The notes: generated from the letters alone by a model not told the origin. A stretch of DNA of 64,000 bases from Micromonospora inositola (GCF_900090285.1 NZ_LT607754.1:2976001-3040000); one strand, 5' to 3'; positions 51,433 through 60,602 are shown, counted from the stretch's first letter. Numbers and translations: made by a program.

Positions 51433-52677
51433 GTGTCACCCACCCTCTCGGTCCTCGTCCGCAACCGCGACTTCCGCAACCTCTTCCTCGCCGAGCTGGT
51501 GGTCTTCGGGGCGGACTGGTTCGTGATGGTGCCCCTGCTGGTGCTCCTGCCCGAGCTGACCGGCAGCGGGGTGTGGGGCGCGCTGGTGCTCGCCGTGGAC
51601 ACCGGCACGGTGGCGCTGATGCTGCCGTACACCGGCACCATCGCGGACCGGTTCGACCGCCGGAAGATCATGATGGTGGCCAACCTCGCCGCCCTGATCG
51701 GCGTCCTGCTGCTGCTCGGCGTCCGCAGCGCCGGGACGGCGTGGCTGGCGATGGTGGCGATCGGCGCCGTCGCGGTGGCGAAGGCCTTCTACTCGCCCGC
51801 CGCCCAGGCCGCCCTGCCCAACGTGCTGGACCCGGACGATCTCGCCGCCGGCAACGCCGTCGCCGGTTCCGCCTGGGGCACCATGACGGTCGTCGGCGCC
51901 TCGCTCGGCGGCATGCTGAGCGCCGCCGCCGGGCCGTACGCCTGCTTCTGGGTGGCGGCGGCCGGCCTGGCGCTCGCGGCGGGCCTGGCCACGCTGATCC
52001 GCCGGCCGTTGCAGTCCGCCCGCGAGCCGGGCGGCCCGGTGCAGCGCACCTGGCCGGCGATCCGCGAGGCATTGCGCTACATCGGCCACCGGCCCCGGGT
52101 GCTGGCGCTGGTCACCGTGAAGTCGGCGGTCGGGCTGGGCAACGGGGTGCTGACCGTGTTCCCGCTGCTCGCCGGCGTGTACGGGGTCGGCGCGGTCGGC
52201 ACCGGCCTGCTCTTCGCCTCCCGGGGCGCCGGTGCCCTGGTCGGGCCGATCCTGATGCGACGGGTGCTCACCAACCGGGCCTGGCTGCTGCCGGGGCTGG
52301 CCCTGTCGATGTCCCTGTACGGCCTGGCCTACCTGGGCGCCTCGGCGGTCAGCTGGTTCCCGCTGGTGCTGGTGCTCGTCTTCCTCGCCCACTTCGGCGG
52401 CGGCAGCAACTGGGTGCTGTCCAACTACGCCCTTCAGGGCGAGGTGCCGGACCGGCTGCGCGGCCGGGTCTTCGCCACCGACATGATGCTGGCGACGCTG
52501 GCCATCTCGCTCAGCCAACTGGTGGTGGCCCTGGTGGTGGACGCCGTGAGCGAGCGCACCGTGCTGGCCGGTTGCGGCCTGGTCACCCTGGTGTACGCGG
52601 TCGGCTGGCGGCTGGCCACCCGGCGGCTCTCGCTCACCGATCCGGCGACCGAGCCGGCGTCCACCCCCGCCTCCTGA
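51433..52677 (+). CDS. MFS transporter
   Basis: The 414-aa protein has 12 predicted helices and the motif-A equivalent IADRFDRRKIMMVAN between helices 2 and 3. Its build (VRNRDFRNLFLAEL start, FYSPAAQAALPNVL) is that of the MdfA/EntS-like exporter branch. Short basic tail. It is transcribed with its own leaderless promoter, though the deacetylase ends only 21 nt upstream. Substrate unknown. Confidence 0.88.
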   Translation: MSPTLSVLVRNRDFRNLFLAELVVFGADWFVMVPLLVLLPELTGSGVWGALVLAVDTGTVALMLPYTGTIADRFDRRKIMMVANLAALIGVLLLLGVRSAGTAWLAMVAIGAVAVAKAFYSPAAQAALPNVLDPDDLAAGNAVAGSAWGTMTVVGASLGGMLSAAAGPYACFWVAAAGLALAAGLATLIRRPLQSAREPGGPVQRTWPAIREALRYIGHRPRVLALVTVKSAVGLGNGVLTVFPLLAGVYGVGAVGTGLLFASRGAGALVGPILMRRVLTNRAWLLPGLALSMSLYGLAYLGASAVSWFPLVLVLVFLAHFGGGSNWVLSNYALQGEVPDRLRGRVFATDMMLATLAISLSQLVVALVVDAVSERTVLAGCGLVTLVYAVGWRLATRRLSLTDPATEPASTPAS

Positions 52678-52773
52678 CCGCTCCGGCCCGCCGCCGTCCG
52701 GTCGCGGTCCCGCTGACGCGATCGCCCGAGTCCCATGGGTCGGGCGGACCGCCGCGATGTCGGTCCCGACGCC

Positions 52774-52779
52774 TAGCAT
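52774..52779 (+). promoter_or_regulatory. Leaderless -10 of thrB
   Basis: TAGCAT is followed by 6 nt and the GTG of thrB. An in-frame ATG two codons later (VPMTF) is a second option, also without a ribosome site. Confidence 0.55.
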
Positions 52780-52785
52780 GAGCCG

Positions 52786-53730
52786 GTGCCGATGACTTTC
52801 ACCTCCGGTCCCGTCCGGGTCCGGGTGCCCGCGACCAGCGCGAACCTGGGCCCGGGGTTCGACGCGCTCGGCCTGGCCCTCGGGCTGTACGACGACGTGG
52901 CGGCCGAGGTGACCCCGGGCGGCGTACGCGTGACCGTGGCGGGCGAGGGCGCCGGCGAGCTGCCCGAGGGCGAGCGGCACCTGATCGCGACGGCCGCGCG
53001 GGCCGCCTTCGACGTGCTGGGCGGGCAGCCGCCCGGCCTCGCACTGGAGTGCGTCAACCGGATCCCGCAGGCCCGCGGCCTGGGCTCGTCCTCGGCGGCC
53101 ATCGTCGCGGGCGTGCTGTTGGCCCGCGCGCTGGTCGCCGACGGGGACGAGCGGCTCGACGACGAGGCGGTGCTGCGGCTGGCCGCCGAGATCGAGGGGC
53201 ATCCCGACAACGTGGCGCCCTGCCTGCGCGGCGGCTTCACCATCGCCTGGACCGAGCCGTCCGGGGCGCGCGCGGTGTCGCTGGCCGTCGCCGACGGCGT
53301 CCGGCCCACCGTCTTCGTGCCCGCGGAACGCGGCTTGACGGCCGCCGCACGGGCTGCGCTGCCGGCCACCGTGCCGCACGCCGACGCGGCGCTGAACGCC
53401 GGCCGGGCGGCGCTGCTGGTGCACGCGCTGACCGTGGCGCCGGGGCTGCTGTTGCCGGCGACGGTCGATCGGCTGCACCAGGACTACCGCGCCGAGGGGA
53501 TGCCGGGGACGGCGGTCCTGGTCAGCGCGCTGCGTGCGACTGGTGTGGCGGCTGTGGCGAGTGGGGCGGGGCCGACGGTGCTGGCCCTGACCGAGGTGCC
53601 GGAGGGCTTCGACGCGGGAACAGACTGGCAGCTCTGGCGGTTGCCGATAGACGTCAGCGGTGCCCGGGTCGCCCGGGGTAGACTGAGACACGCCGAGCGG
53701 GACCCTGTTGCCGCAGGTCGGAAGAGTTGA
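52786..53730 (+). CDS. thrB: Homoserine kinase
   Basis: The 314-aa GHMP kinase phosphorylates homoserine for threonine synthase. Motif 1 is VRVPATSANLGPGFDALGLALGLYD, motif 2 is IPQARGLGSSSAAIVAGVLLA (ATP loop) and motif 3 is GTAVLVSALRATGVAAVASGAGPTVLAL; each is given here only as its recognisable family block. GTG 52786 fits a leaderless promoter. It is separated from thrC by three transport and envelope genes, and rho follows. Confidence 0.95.
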   Translation: MPMTFTSGPVRVRVPATSANLGPGFDALGLALGLYDDVAAEVTPGGVRVTVAGEGAGELPEGERHLIATAARAAFDVLGGQPPGLALECVNRIPQARGLGSSSAAIVAGVLLARALVADGDERLDDEAVLRLAAEIEGHPDNVAPCLRGGFTIAWTEPSGARAVSLAVADGVRPTVFVPAERGLTAAARAALPATVPHADAALNAGRAALLVHALTVAPGLLLPATVDRLHQDYRAEGMPGTAVLVSALRATGVAAVASGAGPTVLALTEVPEGFDAGTDWQLWRLPIDVSGARVARGRLRHAERDPVAAGRKS

Positions 53731-54024
53731 TTACGCTCTAGACTTAGCACAGCCGCGAAGCATGCGATCTCCTGCGGGTCGGCGCACCCCCGAAGCTCTC
53801 GGCGGTCAGCCCGTCACCCCTGCCAAGGCCCACGCCGCACCGCAGTTTCCACAGGTCGCCGCAGACGGCGAGACCTGCTCACCGACGTTGGTGAGTCGGG
53901 AAACCGACCGGCTGCTGTGTCACAGACTCCCGCGACGCGTCAATGCGAGGCGGGTGCACCGAGGCCGCCCGGCCACCTGGTTTTCGAACCCGGGCAGTCC
54001 CGGCCTATCGAGGGAAGGAATCCA
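53731..54024 (+). other. Long structured leader of rho
   Basis: The 294-bp stretch before rho has no gene that I can support. It includes a CTCACC-GACGTT-GGTGAG hairpin (53878-53895) just after an imperfect CAGGTC/GACCTG stem (~53852-53880), in AT-richer sequence than the flanks. A long leader fits Rho autoregulation, which is common, but no specific mechanism is shown. Confidence 0.45.
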
Positions 54025-56049
54025 TTGAGCGACACCACCGACGTGACGTCGGATGTTTCCAACGTCGCTGGCGATGCCACCACCGCCGCCCCCACACGCC
54101 GTCGGCGCAGCGGTACCGGCCTGTCGGCGATGCTGCTGCCAGAGCTGCAGAGCCTGGCCGCGTCGCTCGGTATCTCCGGCACGGCTCGCATGCGTAAGGG
54201 CGAGCTGATCAGCGCGATCACCGAGCGGCAAGGCGGCGCCGCCGCCGGGACCCCTCGACCGCGGGCCGAGGTCGCGGCCGCGACCGCTCCCGGCCGGGAA
54301 GAGGTGCGCGCCGAGGTGCTCCAGGAGCGGGCCGACACCGAGCGCCGCCCCGCCGAGCAGGCTCCGGCGGCCCCGGCCGCCGAGGTGACCGAGGGTCGCA
54401 CCCGGACCCGTCGTGGCCGGGCCGCTGCCACCGCCGAGGCGCGCACCGAGGAGGCTCCGGCCGAGACCGGCGAGCGGGCCGAGCGCGGCGAAGGCCGAGG
54501 CGGTCGCGAGCGGGCCGAGCGGCCTGAGCGCGGTGCCGAGCGGCCTGAGCGCGGTGCCGAGCGGCCTGAGCGCGGTGCCGAGCGGGCCGAGCGCGGTGCC
54601 GAGCGGCCTGAGCGCGGTGCCGAGCGGACCGAGCGCGGTGCCGAGCGCGGCGAGCGGGGCGGTGACCGGACCGAGCGCGGGGCCGAGCGGGGCGAGCGCG
54701 GCGATCGGGGCGACCGCAACGAGCGCGGCGACCGGGGCGAGCGGGGCGACCGCAACGACCGTGGCCAGCGTGCCGAGCGGGACAACGACTCCGACGAGGA
54801 CGGCGAGGGCGGCGGCCGGCGTGGCCGGCGCAGCCGGTTCCGCGACCGTCGGCGCGGCCGGGGCGACCGGGCCGAGGGCGGCGACGGTGGCGGCCGCGAG
54901 CCGCAGGTCAGCGAGGACGACGTGCTCGTCCCGGTGGCCGGCATCATCGACGTGCTCGACAACTACGCCTTCGTCCGAACCACCGGCTACCTGGCCGGCC
55001 CGAACGACGTCTACGTCTCGATGTCCCAGATCAAGAAGTACGGCCTGCGCCGCGGTGACGCCATCACCGGCGCCGTGCGGACCGCGCGGGACGGCGAGCA
55101 GCGCCGCGACAAGTACAACCCGCTGGTCCGGCTGGACACCATCAACGGGATGGAGCCGGAGGAGGCGCGGCGGCGGCCGGAGTTCTACAAGCTGACCCCG
55201 CTGTACCCGCAGGAGCGGCTGCGGTTGGAGACCGAGCCGCACATCCTGACCACCCGGGTGATCGACCTGGTCATGCCGATCGGCAAGGGCCAGCGGGCGC
55301 TGATCGTCTCCCCGCCGAAGGCGGGTAAGACGATGGTGCTGCAGGCGATCGCGAACGCGATCACCCGCAACAACCCGGAGTGCCACCTGATGGTGGTGCT
55401 GGTCGACGAGCGGCCGGAAGAGGTCACCGACATGCAGCGGTCGGTGAAGGGCGAGGTCATCGCGGCCACGTTCGACCGTCCGCCGCAGGACCACACCACG
55501 GTGGCGGAGCTGGCGATCGAGCGGGCGAAGCGCCTGGTCGAGCTGGGGCACGACGTCGTCGTGCTGCTCGACTCGGTGACCCGGCTCGGTCGGTCGTACA
55601 ACCTGGCGGCGCCGGCCAGCGGCCGGATCATGTCGGGTGGTATCGACTCCACCGCGCTCTACCCGCCGAAGCGGTTCCTCGGTGCGGCTCGCAACATCGA
55701 GAACGGCGGCTCGCTGACCATCCTCGCCACCGCGCTGGTGGAGACCGGGTCCATGGCGGACACGGTCATCTTCGAGGAGTTCAAGGGCACCGGTAACGCG
55801 GAGCTGAAGCTGGACCGGAAGATCGCCGACAAGCGGGTCTTCCCGGCGATCGACATCAACCCCTCCGGCACCCGCAAGGAGGAGGTCCTGCTCGCGCCGG
55901 AGGAGCTGGCGATCATCCACAAGCTCCGCAAGGTGCTGCACTCGCTGGACTCGCAGGCGGCGCTCGACCTGCTGCTGGACCGCCTCAAGCAGTCCCGCAC
56001 CAACATCGAGTTCCTGATGCAGATCGCGAAGTCGACACCGGGGGAGTGA
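54025..56049 (+). CDS. rho: Transcription termination factor Rho
   Basis: The 674-aa hexameric RNA helicase ends untranslated transcripts. Residues ~25-75 are the Rho_N domain (LPELQSLAASLGISGTAR). An actinobacterial low-complexity insertion (~95-295), rich in Arg, Glu, Gly and Asp, follows with RPERGAE repeats. The RNA-binding cold-shock domain (GIIDVLDNYAFVRT) and the ATPase domain, with P-loop PPKAGKT at 430-436 and LLDSVTRLGR, complete it. TTG 54025 (SDTTDVTSDVS) is chosen because AAGGA lies 5 nt upstream; an upstream GTG at 53917 lacks one. Confidence 0.95.
   Translation: MSDTTDVTSDVSNVAGDATTAAPTRRRRSGTGLSAMLLPELQSLAASLGISGTARMRKGELISAITERQGGAAAGTPRPRAEVAAATAPGREEVRAEVLQERADTERRPAEQAPAAPAAEVTEGRTRTRRGRAAATAEARTEEAPAETGERAERGEGRGGRERAERPERGAERPERGAERPERGAERAERGAERPERGAERTERGAERGERGGDRTERGAERGERGDRGDRNERGDRGERGDRNDRGQRAERDNDSDEDGEGGGRRGRRSRFRDRRRGRGDRAEGGDGGGREPQVSEDDVLVPVAGIIDVLDNYAFVRTTGYLAGPNDVYVSMSQIKKYGLRRGDAITGAVRTARDGEQRRDKYNPLVRLDTINGMEPEEARRRPEFYKLTPLYPQERLRLETEPHILTTRVIDLVMPIGKGQRALIVSPPKAGKTMVLQAIANAITRNNPECHLMVVLVDERPEEVTDMQRSVKGEVIAATFDRPPQDHTTVAELAIERAKRLVELGHDVVVLLDSVTRLGRSYNLAAPASGRIMSGGIDSTALYPPKRFLGAARNIENGGSLTILATALVETGSMADTVIFEEFKGTGNAELKLDRKIADKRVFPAIDINPSGTRKEEVLLAPEELAIIHKLRKVLHSLDSQAALDLLLDRLKQSRTNIEFLMQIAKSTPGE
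54514..54639 (+). repeat. Six 21-bp tandem repeats in the Rho insertion
   Basis: The unit GCCGAGCGGCCTGAGCGCGG(T), coding AERPERG, repeats at 54514, 54535, 54556, 54577 (variant), 54598 and 54619 (variant). Three units are identical in DNA, which suggests recent slippage. More degenerate copies continue to about 54780. Confidence 0.85.
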
Positions 56050-56071
56050 CACCGCCCCGGTAGGACACCGA

Positions 56072-56106
56072 ACGAAGGGCACGGCCACCAGGGCCGTGCC
56101 CTTCGT
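56072..56106 (+). terminator. Terminator of rho
   Basis: ACGAAGGGCACGGCC pairs perfectly with GGCCGTGCCCTTCGT over a 5-nt loop, 22 nt beyond the rho stop. Confidence 0.85.
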
Positions 56107-56192
56107 CGTACCCGGGGGCCGGCGTGAAGTTTTTCTTCGGTTCAGTCGTCCGGTATTGAAACTTCTATGCAGCGTCGGGTTGACTGTCGTCC

Positions 56193-59100
56193 ATGCGTAC
56201 CCGCAGACGATCCGCCCGTCTCGTCGGCGTCCTGCTGCTGACGCCGCTGCTCAGCCTTCCCGGACCGGCCCCGGCCGGCCTCGCGGCACCCGCCGGCGAC
56301 CTCCACACCGCCGCCGAGGACGCCCCCGCCGCCTCCTCCTATCCCGCCTCCGCGGTGACGCTGGCCGGCGAGGCCGGCGTCGAGCCGGCCAGCGGCCTGG
56401 AGACCGCGAAGAGCACCCGCCCGGTCGCCCCCGGGCTCGACCTCACCTCCTTCGACCGGTACGACGCCGAGGGCTGGCTGCGCGCCGACGCGCTCACCGC
56501 CGACCTGTCCGGCGGCGTCACCGTCGACTACGTCAACTCCGGCGCGGTGACCCGGGACGAGCCGCTGCGCGCCGCGGTGGACCGCTCCCGCGCGGTCGCC
56601 GCCGTCAACGGCGACTTCTTCGACATCAACAACTCGGGCGCGGCCCAGGGCATCGGCATCCGCTCCGGAGACCTGATCCAGTCGCCGGCCGCCGGCCACC
56701 CCAACGCGGCCGCGATCAGCGCCGAGGGGCTGGGCCGGATCATCCAGGTCGGCTTCGAGGGCAGCGCCACGCTGCCGGCCGGACCGGTCCCGCTGACCCA
56801 GTTCAACAACATGGTCCAGCCGAACGGCATCGGCGTGTTCACCCCGCTCTGGGGGTCGTACGCCCGGCAGCGGGCGGTGACCGGCGCGGCCCGGGTGGTC
56901 GAGGTCGCGGTGACCGGCGGCCGGGTCGCGGCCGTGACCACCGCGCCCGGCGAGGGGTCGATCCCGGCCGGGACCACCCTGCTGCTCGGCCGGGAAGCCG
57001 GTGCCGACGCCCTCGCCGCGCTGCGCCCCGGCGACCCGGTGGACGTGGCCTGGCGGCCGAAGGCGTCCGACGGCAGCAGTCTGCGCGCCGCGGTGGGCGG
57101 CGGCAACGTGCTGGTCCGTGACGGGGTGGTGCAGAACATCGCCGACCCGACCCTCGCGCCGCGCACCGCGGTCGGCTTCTCCGCCGACGGACGCAAAATG
57201 ATCATGTTGACCGTGGACGGTCGGCAGGTGGACAGCCGCGGCGTCACCCAGACCGAGATGGGCCGGATGATGGTCGAGCTGGGCGCGTACACCGCGCTGA
57301 ACCTCGACGGCGGCGGCTCGTCGACCCTGCTCGCCCGGGAACCGGGCGCGGCGGCGGTGCAGGTGGAGAACAGCCCGTCGGACGGCAGCGAGCGCCCGGT
57401 CCCCAACGGCCTGGCCATCTACGCGCCGAAGGGCAGCGGTCGGCTCACCGGGTACTGGCTGGAGACCGCCAGCGACCCGACCGCCGCGCCCGGGGTCACC
57501 CCGATCCGCGGCGGCCGCCCGGACCGGGTCTTCCCCGGCCTGACCCGCCGGCTCACCGCCGCCGGCTACGACGAGACATACGGCCCGGCCGCGGGAACGC
57601 CGGAGTGGCGGGCGAACCCGGCCGCCCACGGAAAGGTGGACGACGAGGGCCTCTTCCGGGCCGGCGCGCCCGGCCGCAGCACCGTCACCGCCTGGCGGGC
57701 GGAGGCCAGCGGCACCCTCGACCTCACCGTGCTCGGGCCGCTGGACCGGGTCGACTCCACCATGGACCGGCTCGGCCTGAACCGGCAGGGTGACACCGGG
57801 CTGTTCGGGGTGGTCGGCTACGACGCAGAGGGGAACACCGCGCCGATCGAGCCGGCCGACCTGAAGCTGGAGTACGACCCGAAGCTGCTCGCCGTCACCG
57901 CCGCCGGCGACGGCAACCTCTCCGTCAAGGCGCTCGGCGACAGCGGCTCCGGCCTGGTCACCGTCCACGTCGGCAACCGCACCACCGTGCTGCCGGTCAC
58001 CGTCGGGCTGACCGAAGTCCCGGTCGCCGGCTTCGACGACGCCGCCTCCTGGAAGTTCAGCCAGGCCCGGGCCAGCGGCTCCGTCGCGCCGGCCCCGGGC
58101 CACACCGGCCCGGGGCTCAAGCTGTCGTACGACTTCAGCCAGTCCACCGGCACCCGGGCCGCGTATGCCGACCCGCCGGCCTGGATCGAGGTGCCCGGAC
58201 AGCCGCAGGCGTTCGGCATGTGGATCCACGGCAACGGCAGGGGGGAGTGGCCCAGCCTGCACCTGCACGACGCCCAGGACACCCAGCACGTGCTGCGTGG
58301 CCCGTACGTCACCTGGACCGGCTGGAAGTACGTCGAGTTCGCGGTGCCGGCCGGCGTGCAGTACCCGGTCCGGGTCCGCCGGTTCTACGTGGCGGAGACC
58401 GACCCGGCCGCGCAGTACAAGAGCGAAGTCGTCATCGACGACCTGGTGGCGAAGGTGCCCCCGACGGTGCAGGCGCCGCCTGAGGAGCCGCGCACCGACC
58501 GGGTGGTGCTCCGCGACGGGACGGTGGACGGCGCGCCCTGGCGCTTCGCGGTCATGTCCGACGCCCAGTTCGTCGCCGCCGACCCGGACAGCGACCTGGT
58601 CGCCCAGGCCCGTCGTACGCTCCGCGAGGTCAAGGCGGCGAAGCCGGAGTTCCTGGTCGTCGACGGGGACTTCGTGGACACCGCCTACCCGGCGGACTTC
58701 GCCCTCGCCAAGCGGATCCTCGACGAGGAGCTGGGCGACGAACTGCCCTGGTACTACGTGCCCGGCAACCACGAGATCATGGGCGCGCCGATCACGAACT
58801 TCCGGAACGTCTTCGGCGACACCTCGCGGGTCTTCGACCACGACGGCACCCGGTTCGTCACCTTGAACACCTCCACCGGCTCGCTGCGCGGCGGCGGGTT
58901 CGACCAGGTGAGGCTGCTGCGCGACACGCTCGACTCCGCCGCCGCCGACCCGGCCGTCGGCTCGGTCGCGGTGCTGTTCCACCACCCGCCGCGCGATCCC
59001 AGCCCGGCGAAGGCGAGCCAGCTCGGTGACCGCAAGGAGGCGGCGCTGGTGGAGCAGTGGCTGGCCGACTTCCAGCACCGCACCGGCAAGGGCGCCCTGG

Positions 59101-59654
59101 TCGTCAACGGGCACGTGGGCACCTTCCACGCCGATCGGGTGGACGGGGTGCCGTACGTCATCAACGGCAACTCGGGCAAGAACCCGTCCACCCCGCCGCA
59201 GTTGGGCGGCTTCACCGGGTGGACCGAGTTCGGCGTCGACCCGGTGACACCGCAGGAGGCCGAGCGGGCCCGACGCGACCCGCTCGCCGAGGGGCCGCGC
59301 TGGGTCGACGCGGAGTTCCACGCCCACGTCGACCGGCTCGCGCTGGCCGCGCCGGCGAGCGTGGCGGTCGGCGACCCGGCGGCCGTCACCGCGACGCTGA
59401 CCCAGCCCGGTGGTCGTACCGTCCCGGTGGCCGCCCCGGTCAGCGCTGACTGGTCGGGCTCGCCGAACCTGCACATCGGCCCGGCCGACGGGGTGAAGCC
59501 CTGGCACGTGGCCTGGTTCGACCCGGCCACCGGGCGGCTGACCGCGCTGCGGCCCGGGGGGCAGGTGCTGCTCGCGGTGACCGTCAACGGCGTCCGCGCC
59601 GAGGCGACGGTCACCCTCACGGCGGCGACACCTGGGGAGGCGCCCGCCGCCTGA
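56193..59654 (+). CDS. Secreted phosphodiester glycosidase (NAGPA) fused to a metallophosphoesterase
   Basis: The 1153-aa exported protein has a Sec signal (~1-32), a phosphodiester-glycosidase domain (~115-415; NGDFFDINNSGA, GVTQTEMGRMMVELGAYTALNLDGGGSST as two family blocks), a beta-rich middle with an Ig-like part (~430-580) and a carbohydrate-binding-like part (~610-765), a calcineurin-type phosphoesterase (~770-1030; VMSDAQF, VVDGDFVD, YVPGNHE, LFHHPP, VNGHVG) and a C-terminal Ig-like domain. It could remove sugar from a phosphodiester-linked glycan and then hydrolyse the phosphate. ATG 56193 gives the signal peptide; no ribosome site is obvious. It sits between rho and rpmE. Confidence 0.85.
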   Translation: MRTRRRSARLVGVLLLTPLLSLPGPAPAGLAAPAGDLHTAAEDAPAASSYPASAVTLAGEAGVEPASGLETAKSTRPVAPGLDLTSFDRYDAEGWLRADALTADLSGGVTVDYVNSGAVTRDEPLRAAVDRSRAVAAVNGDFFDINNSGAAQGIGIRSGDLIQSPAAGHPNAAAISAEGLGRIIQVGFEGSATLPAGPVPLTQFNNMVQPNGIGVFTPLWGSYARQRAVTGAARVVEVAVTGGRVAAVTTAPGEGSIPAGTTLLLGREAGADALAALRPGDPVDVAWRPKASDGSSLRAAVGGGNVLVRDGVVQNIADPTLAPRTAVGFSADGRKMIMLTVDGRQVDSRGVTQTEMGRMMVELGAYTALNLDGGGSSTLLAREPGAAAVQVENSPSDGSERPVPNGLAIYAPKGSGRLTGYWLETASDPTAAPGVTPIRGGRPDRVFPGLTRRLTAAGYDETYGPAAGTPEWRANPAAHGKVDDEGLFRAGAPGRSTVTAWRAEASGTLDLTVLGPLDRVDSTMDRLGLNRQGDTGLFGVVGYDAEGNTAPIEPADLKLEYDPKLLAVTAAGDGNLSVKALGDSGSGLVTVHVGNRTTVLPVTVGLTEVPVAGFDDAASWKFSQARASGSVAPAPGHTGPGLKLSYDFSQSTGTRAAYADPPAWIEVPGQPQAFGMWIHGNGRGEWPSLHLHDAQDTQHVLRGPYVTWTGWKYVEFAVPAGVQYPVRVRRFYVAETDPAAQYKSEVVIDDLVAKVPPTVQAPPEEPRTDRVVLRDGTVDGAPWRFAVMSDAQFVAADPDSDLVAQARRTLREVKAAKPEFLVVDGDFVDTAYPADFALAKRILDEELGDELPWYYVPGNHEIMGAPITNFRNVFGDTSRVFDHDGTRFVTLNTSTGSLRGGGFDQVRLLRDTLDSAAADPAVGSVAVLFHHPPRDPSPAKASQLGDRKEAALVEQWLADFQHRTGKGALVVNGHVGTFHADRVDGVPYVINGNSGKNPSTPPQLGGFTGWTEFGVDPVTPQEAERARRDPLAEGPRWVDAEFHAHVDRLALAAPASVAVGDPAAVTATLTQPGGRTVPVAAPVSADWSGSPNLHIGPADGVKPWHVAWFDPATGRLTALRPGGQVLLAVTVNGVRAEATVTLTAATPGEAPAA

Positions 59655-59658
59655 CCGT

Positions 59659-59700
59659 CGGCTCCGGGGCGCGGCGGACCCGCCACGCGCCCCGGAGCCG
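59659..59700. terminator. Bidirectional terminator between the glycosidase and Pnkp-like genes
   Basis: CGGCTCCGGGGCGCG and CGCGCCCCGGAGCCG form a perfect 15-bp stem with a 12-nt loop between convergent genes. Confidence 0.85.
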
Positions 59701-59705
59701 GCTGG

Positions 59706-60602
59706 TCAGAAGTCGCCCTCGGCGACCTGGAACACGGTGAGGTCGAGCGACCGCCACATCCGGACCACCTGCATCCGGTCGTCGAAGACGCCGACCACCC
59801 GGTAGCGGTCCCTGATCTCCCGTTCGTAGATCTCCCGCTTGACGATCGCGTCCTTGCGGTGGTCGCCGACGGCCCGCAGGTGCAGCGCCAGGTAGGGGAC
59901 CTTGACGTGTCGGGCCAGCCAGGCCTCTGTGTCGGCCCGGGCGGAGGCGTCCCGGCCGGAGCAGAAGACCACTCCGTGGCCGGCCGCGTGCATCGCCCGC
60001 ACCGCCGCGATCACCGCCTCGTTCGGCGCGTCCTCGCCCACCCGGGTCATGTCGTACGGGCTGCGGGAGAGGTTCAGCGCCACCGTGCCGTCGATGTCCA
60101 CCAGCACGATCGCCGGCGGCTCGGGGTGGGGTGGGTGGACCGCGGCCGGCGGGCCCGTGCGGGCCGTCGGCACCGGCAGCGGTAACGATCGGTTGGCCAG
60201 GTAACGCTCGTGCAGCCGGCGGATCGCCGCCTCGCCGACCCGGTCGGACTCCGGCCGGGCGGCGTCCCGGCGCAGGCACTCCTCCAGCGGCACGTCGGTG
60301 AAGTCGTGCACCTCGAACGCGGCGTCGAACCGCTCGGCCAGCTCCGCCCAGTCCCGAAGGGTCCGGGCGCGCAGGTTGGTGTCGTCCACGCAGACGCTCA
60401 CCCGGGCCGCCAGCAGCGCCTCCACCTGGGCCCGCTGGGCCCTGGTGACCTGCCCCTCGGCCCACTGGGTGAAGAGCCGCTCGCCGTGCATCATCCGGCG
60501 CAGGTCGTCCCGGTTGACCCGGACCACGCCGGGCTGGAGCCGGCGGGCGAAGGTGGTCTTGCCGGAGGCCGGCAGGCCCCGGGTCGCGATCAGACGGAAC
60601 AT
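59706..60602 (-). CDS. T4 Pnkp-like polynucleotide 5'-kinase / 3'-phosphatase
   Basis: The 298-aa protein has the order of phage T4 Pnkp (301 aa). The N-terminal kinase has P-loop GLPASGKTTFARRL, DDTNLR and the Arg-rich lid (RRDAARPESDRVGE). The C-terminal HAD phosphatase has VDIDGTVAL, VFCSGRDA and VVGVFDDRMQVV. It should heal nucleic-acid ends for ligation. No ligase or methyltransferase partner adjoins it. ATG 60602 gives the family start MFRLIATRGLPASGK, close after a GGTGGG. It is opposite in strand to the surrounding rho-rpmE-prfA genes. Confidence 0.88.
   Translation of the reverse strand: MFRLIATRGLPASGKTTFARRLQPGVVRVNRDDLRRMMHGERLFTQWAEGQVTRAQRAQVEALLAARVSVCVDDTNLRARTLRDWAELAERFDAAFEVHDFTDVPLEECLRRDAARPESDRVGEAAIRRLHERYLANRSLPLPVPTARTGPPAAVHPPHPEPPAIVLVDIDGTVALNLSRSPYDMTRVGEDAPNEAVIAAVRAMHAAGHGVVFCSGRDASARADTEAWLARHVKVPYLALHLRAVGDHRKDAIVKREIYEREIRDRYRVVGVFDDRMQVVRMWRSLDLTVFQVAEGDF

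Noticed and set aside
54514..54639. CRISPR-like regular repeats.
   Set aside because: The 21-bp units are contiguous without spacers and lie in the rho coding frame.
56140..56192. Possible PHO box (GGTTCAGTCGTCCGGTATTGA) before the phosphodiester glycosidase.
   Set aside because: Only one half-unit resembles the GTTCAC direct repeat; the second is too diverged to claim.
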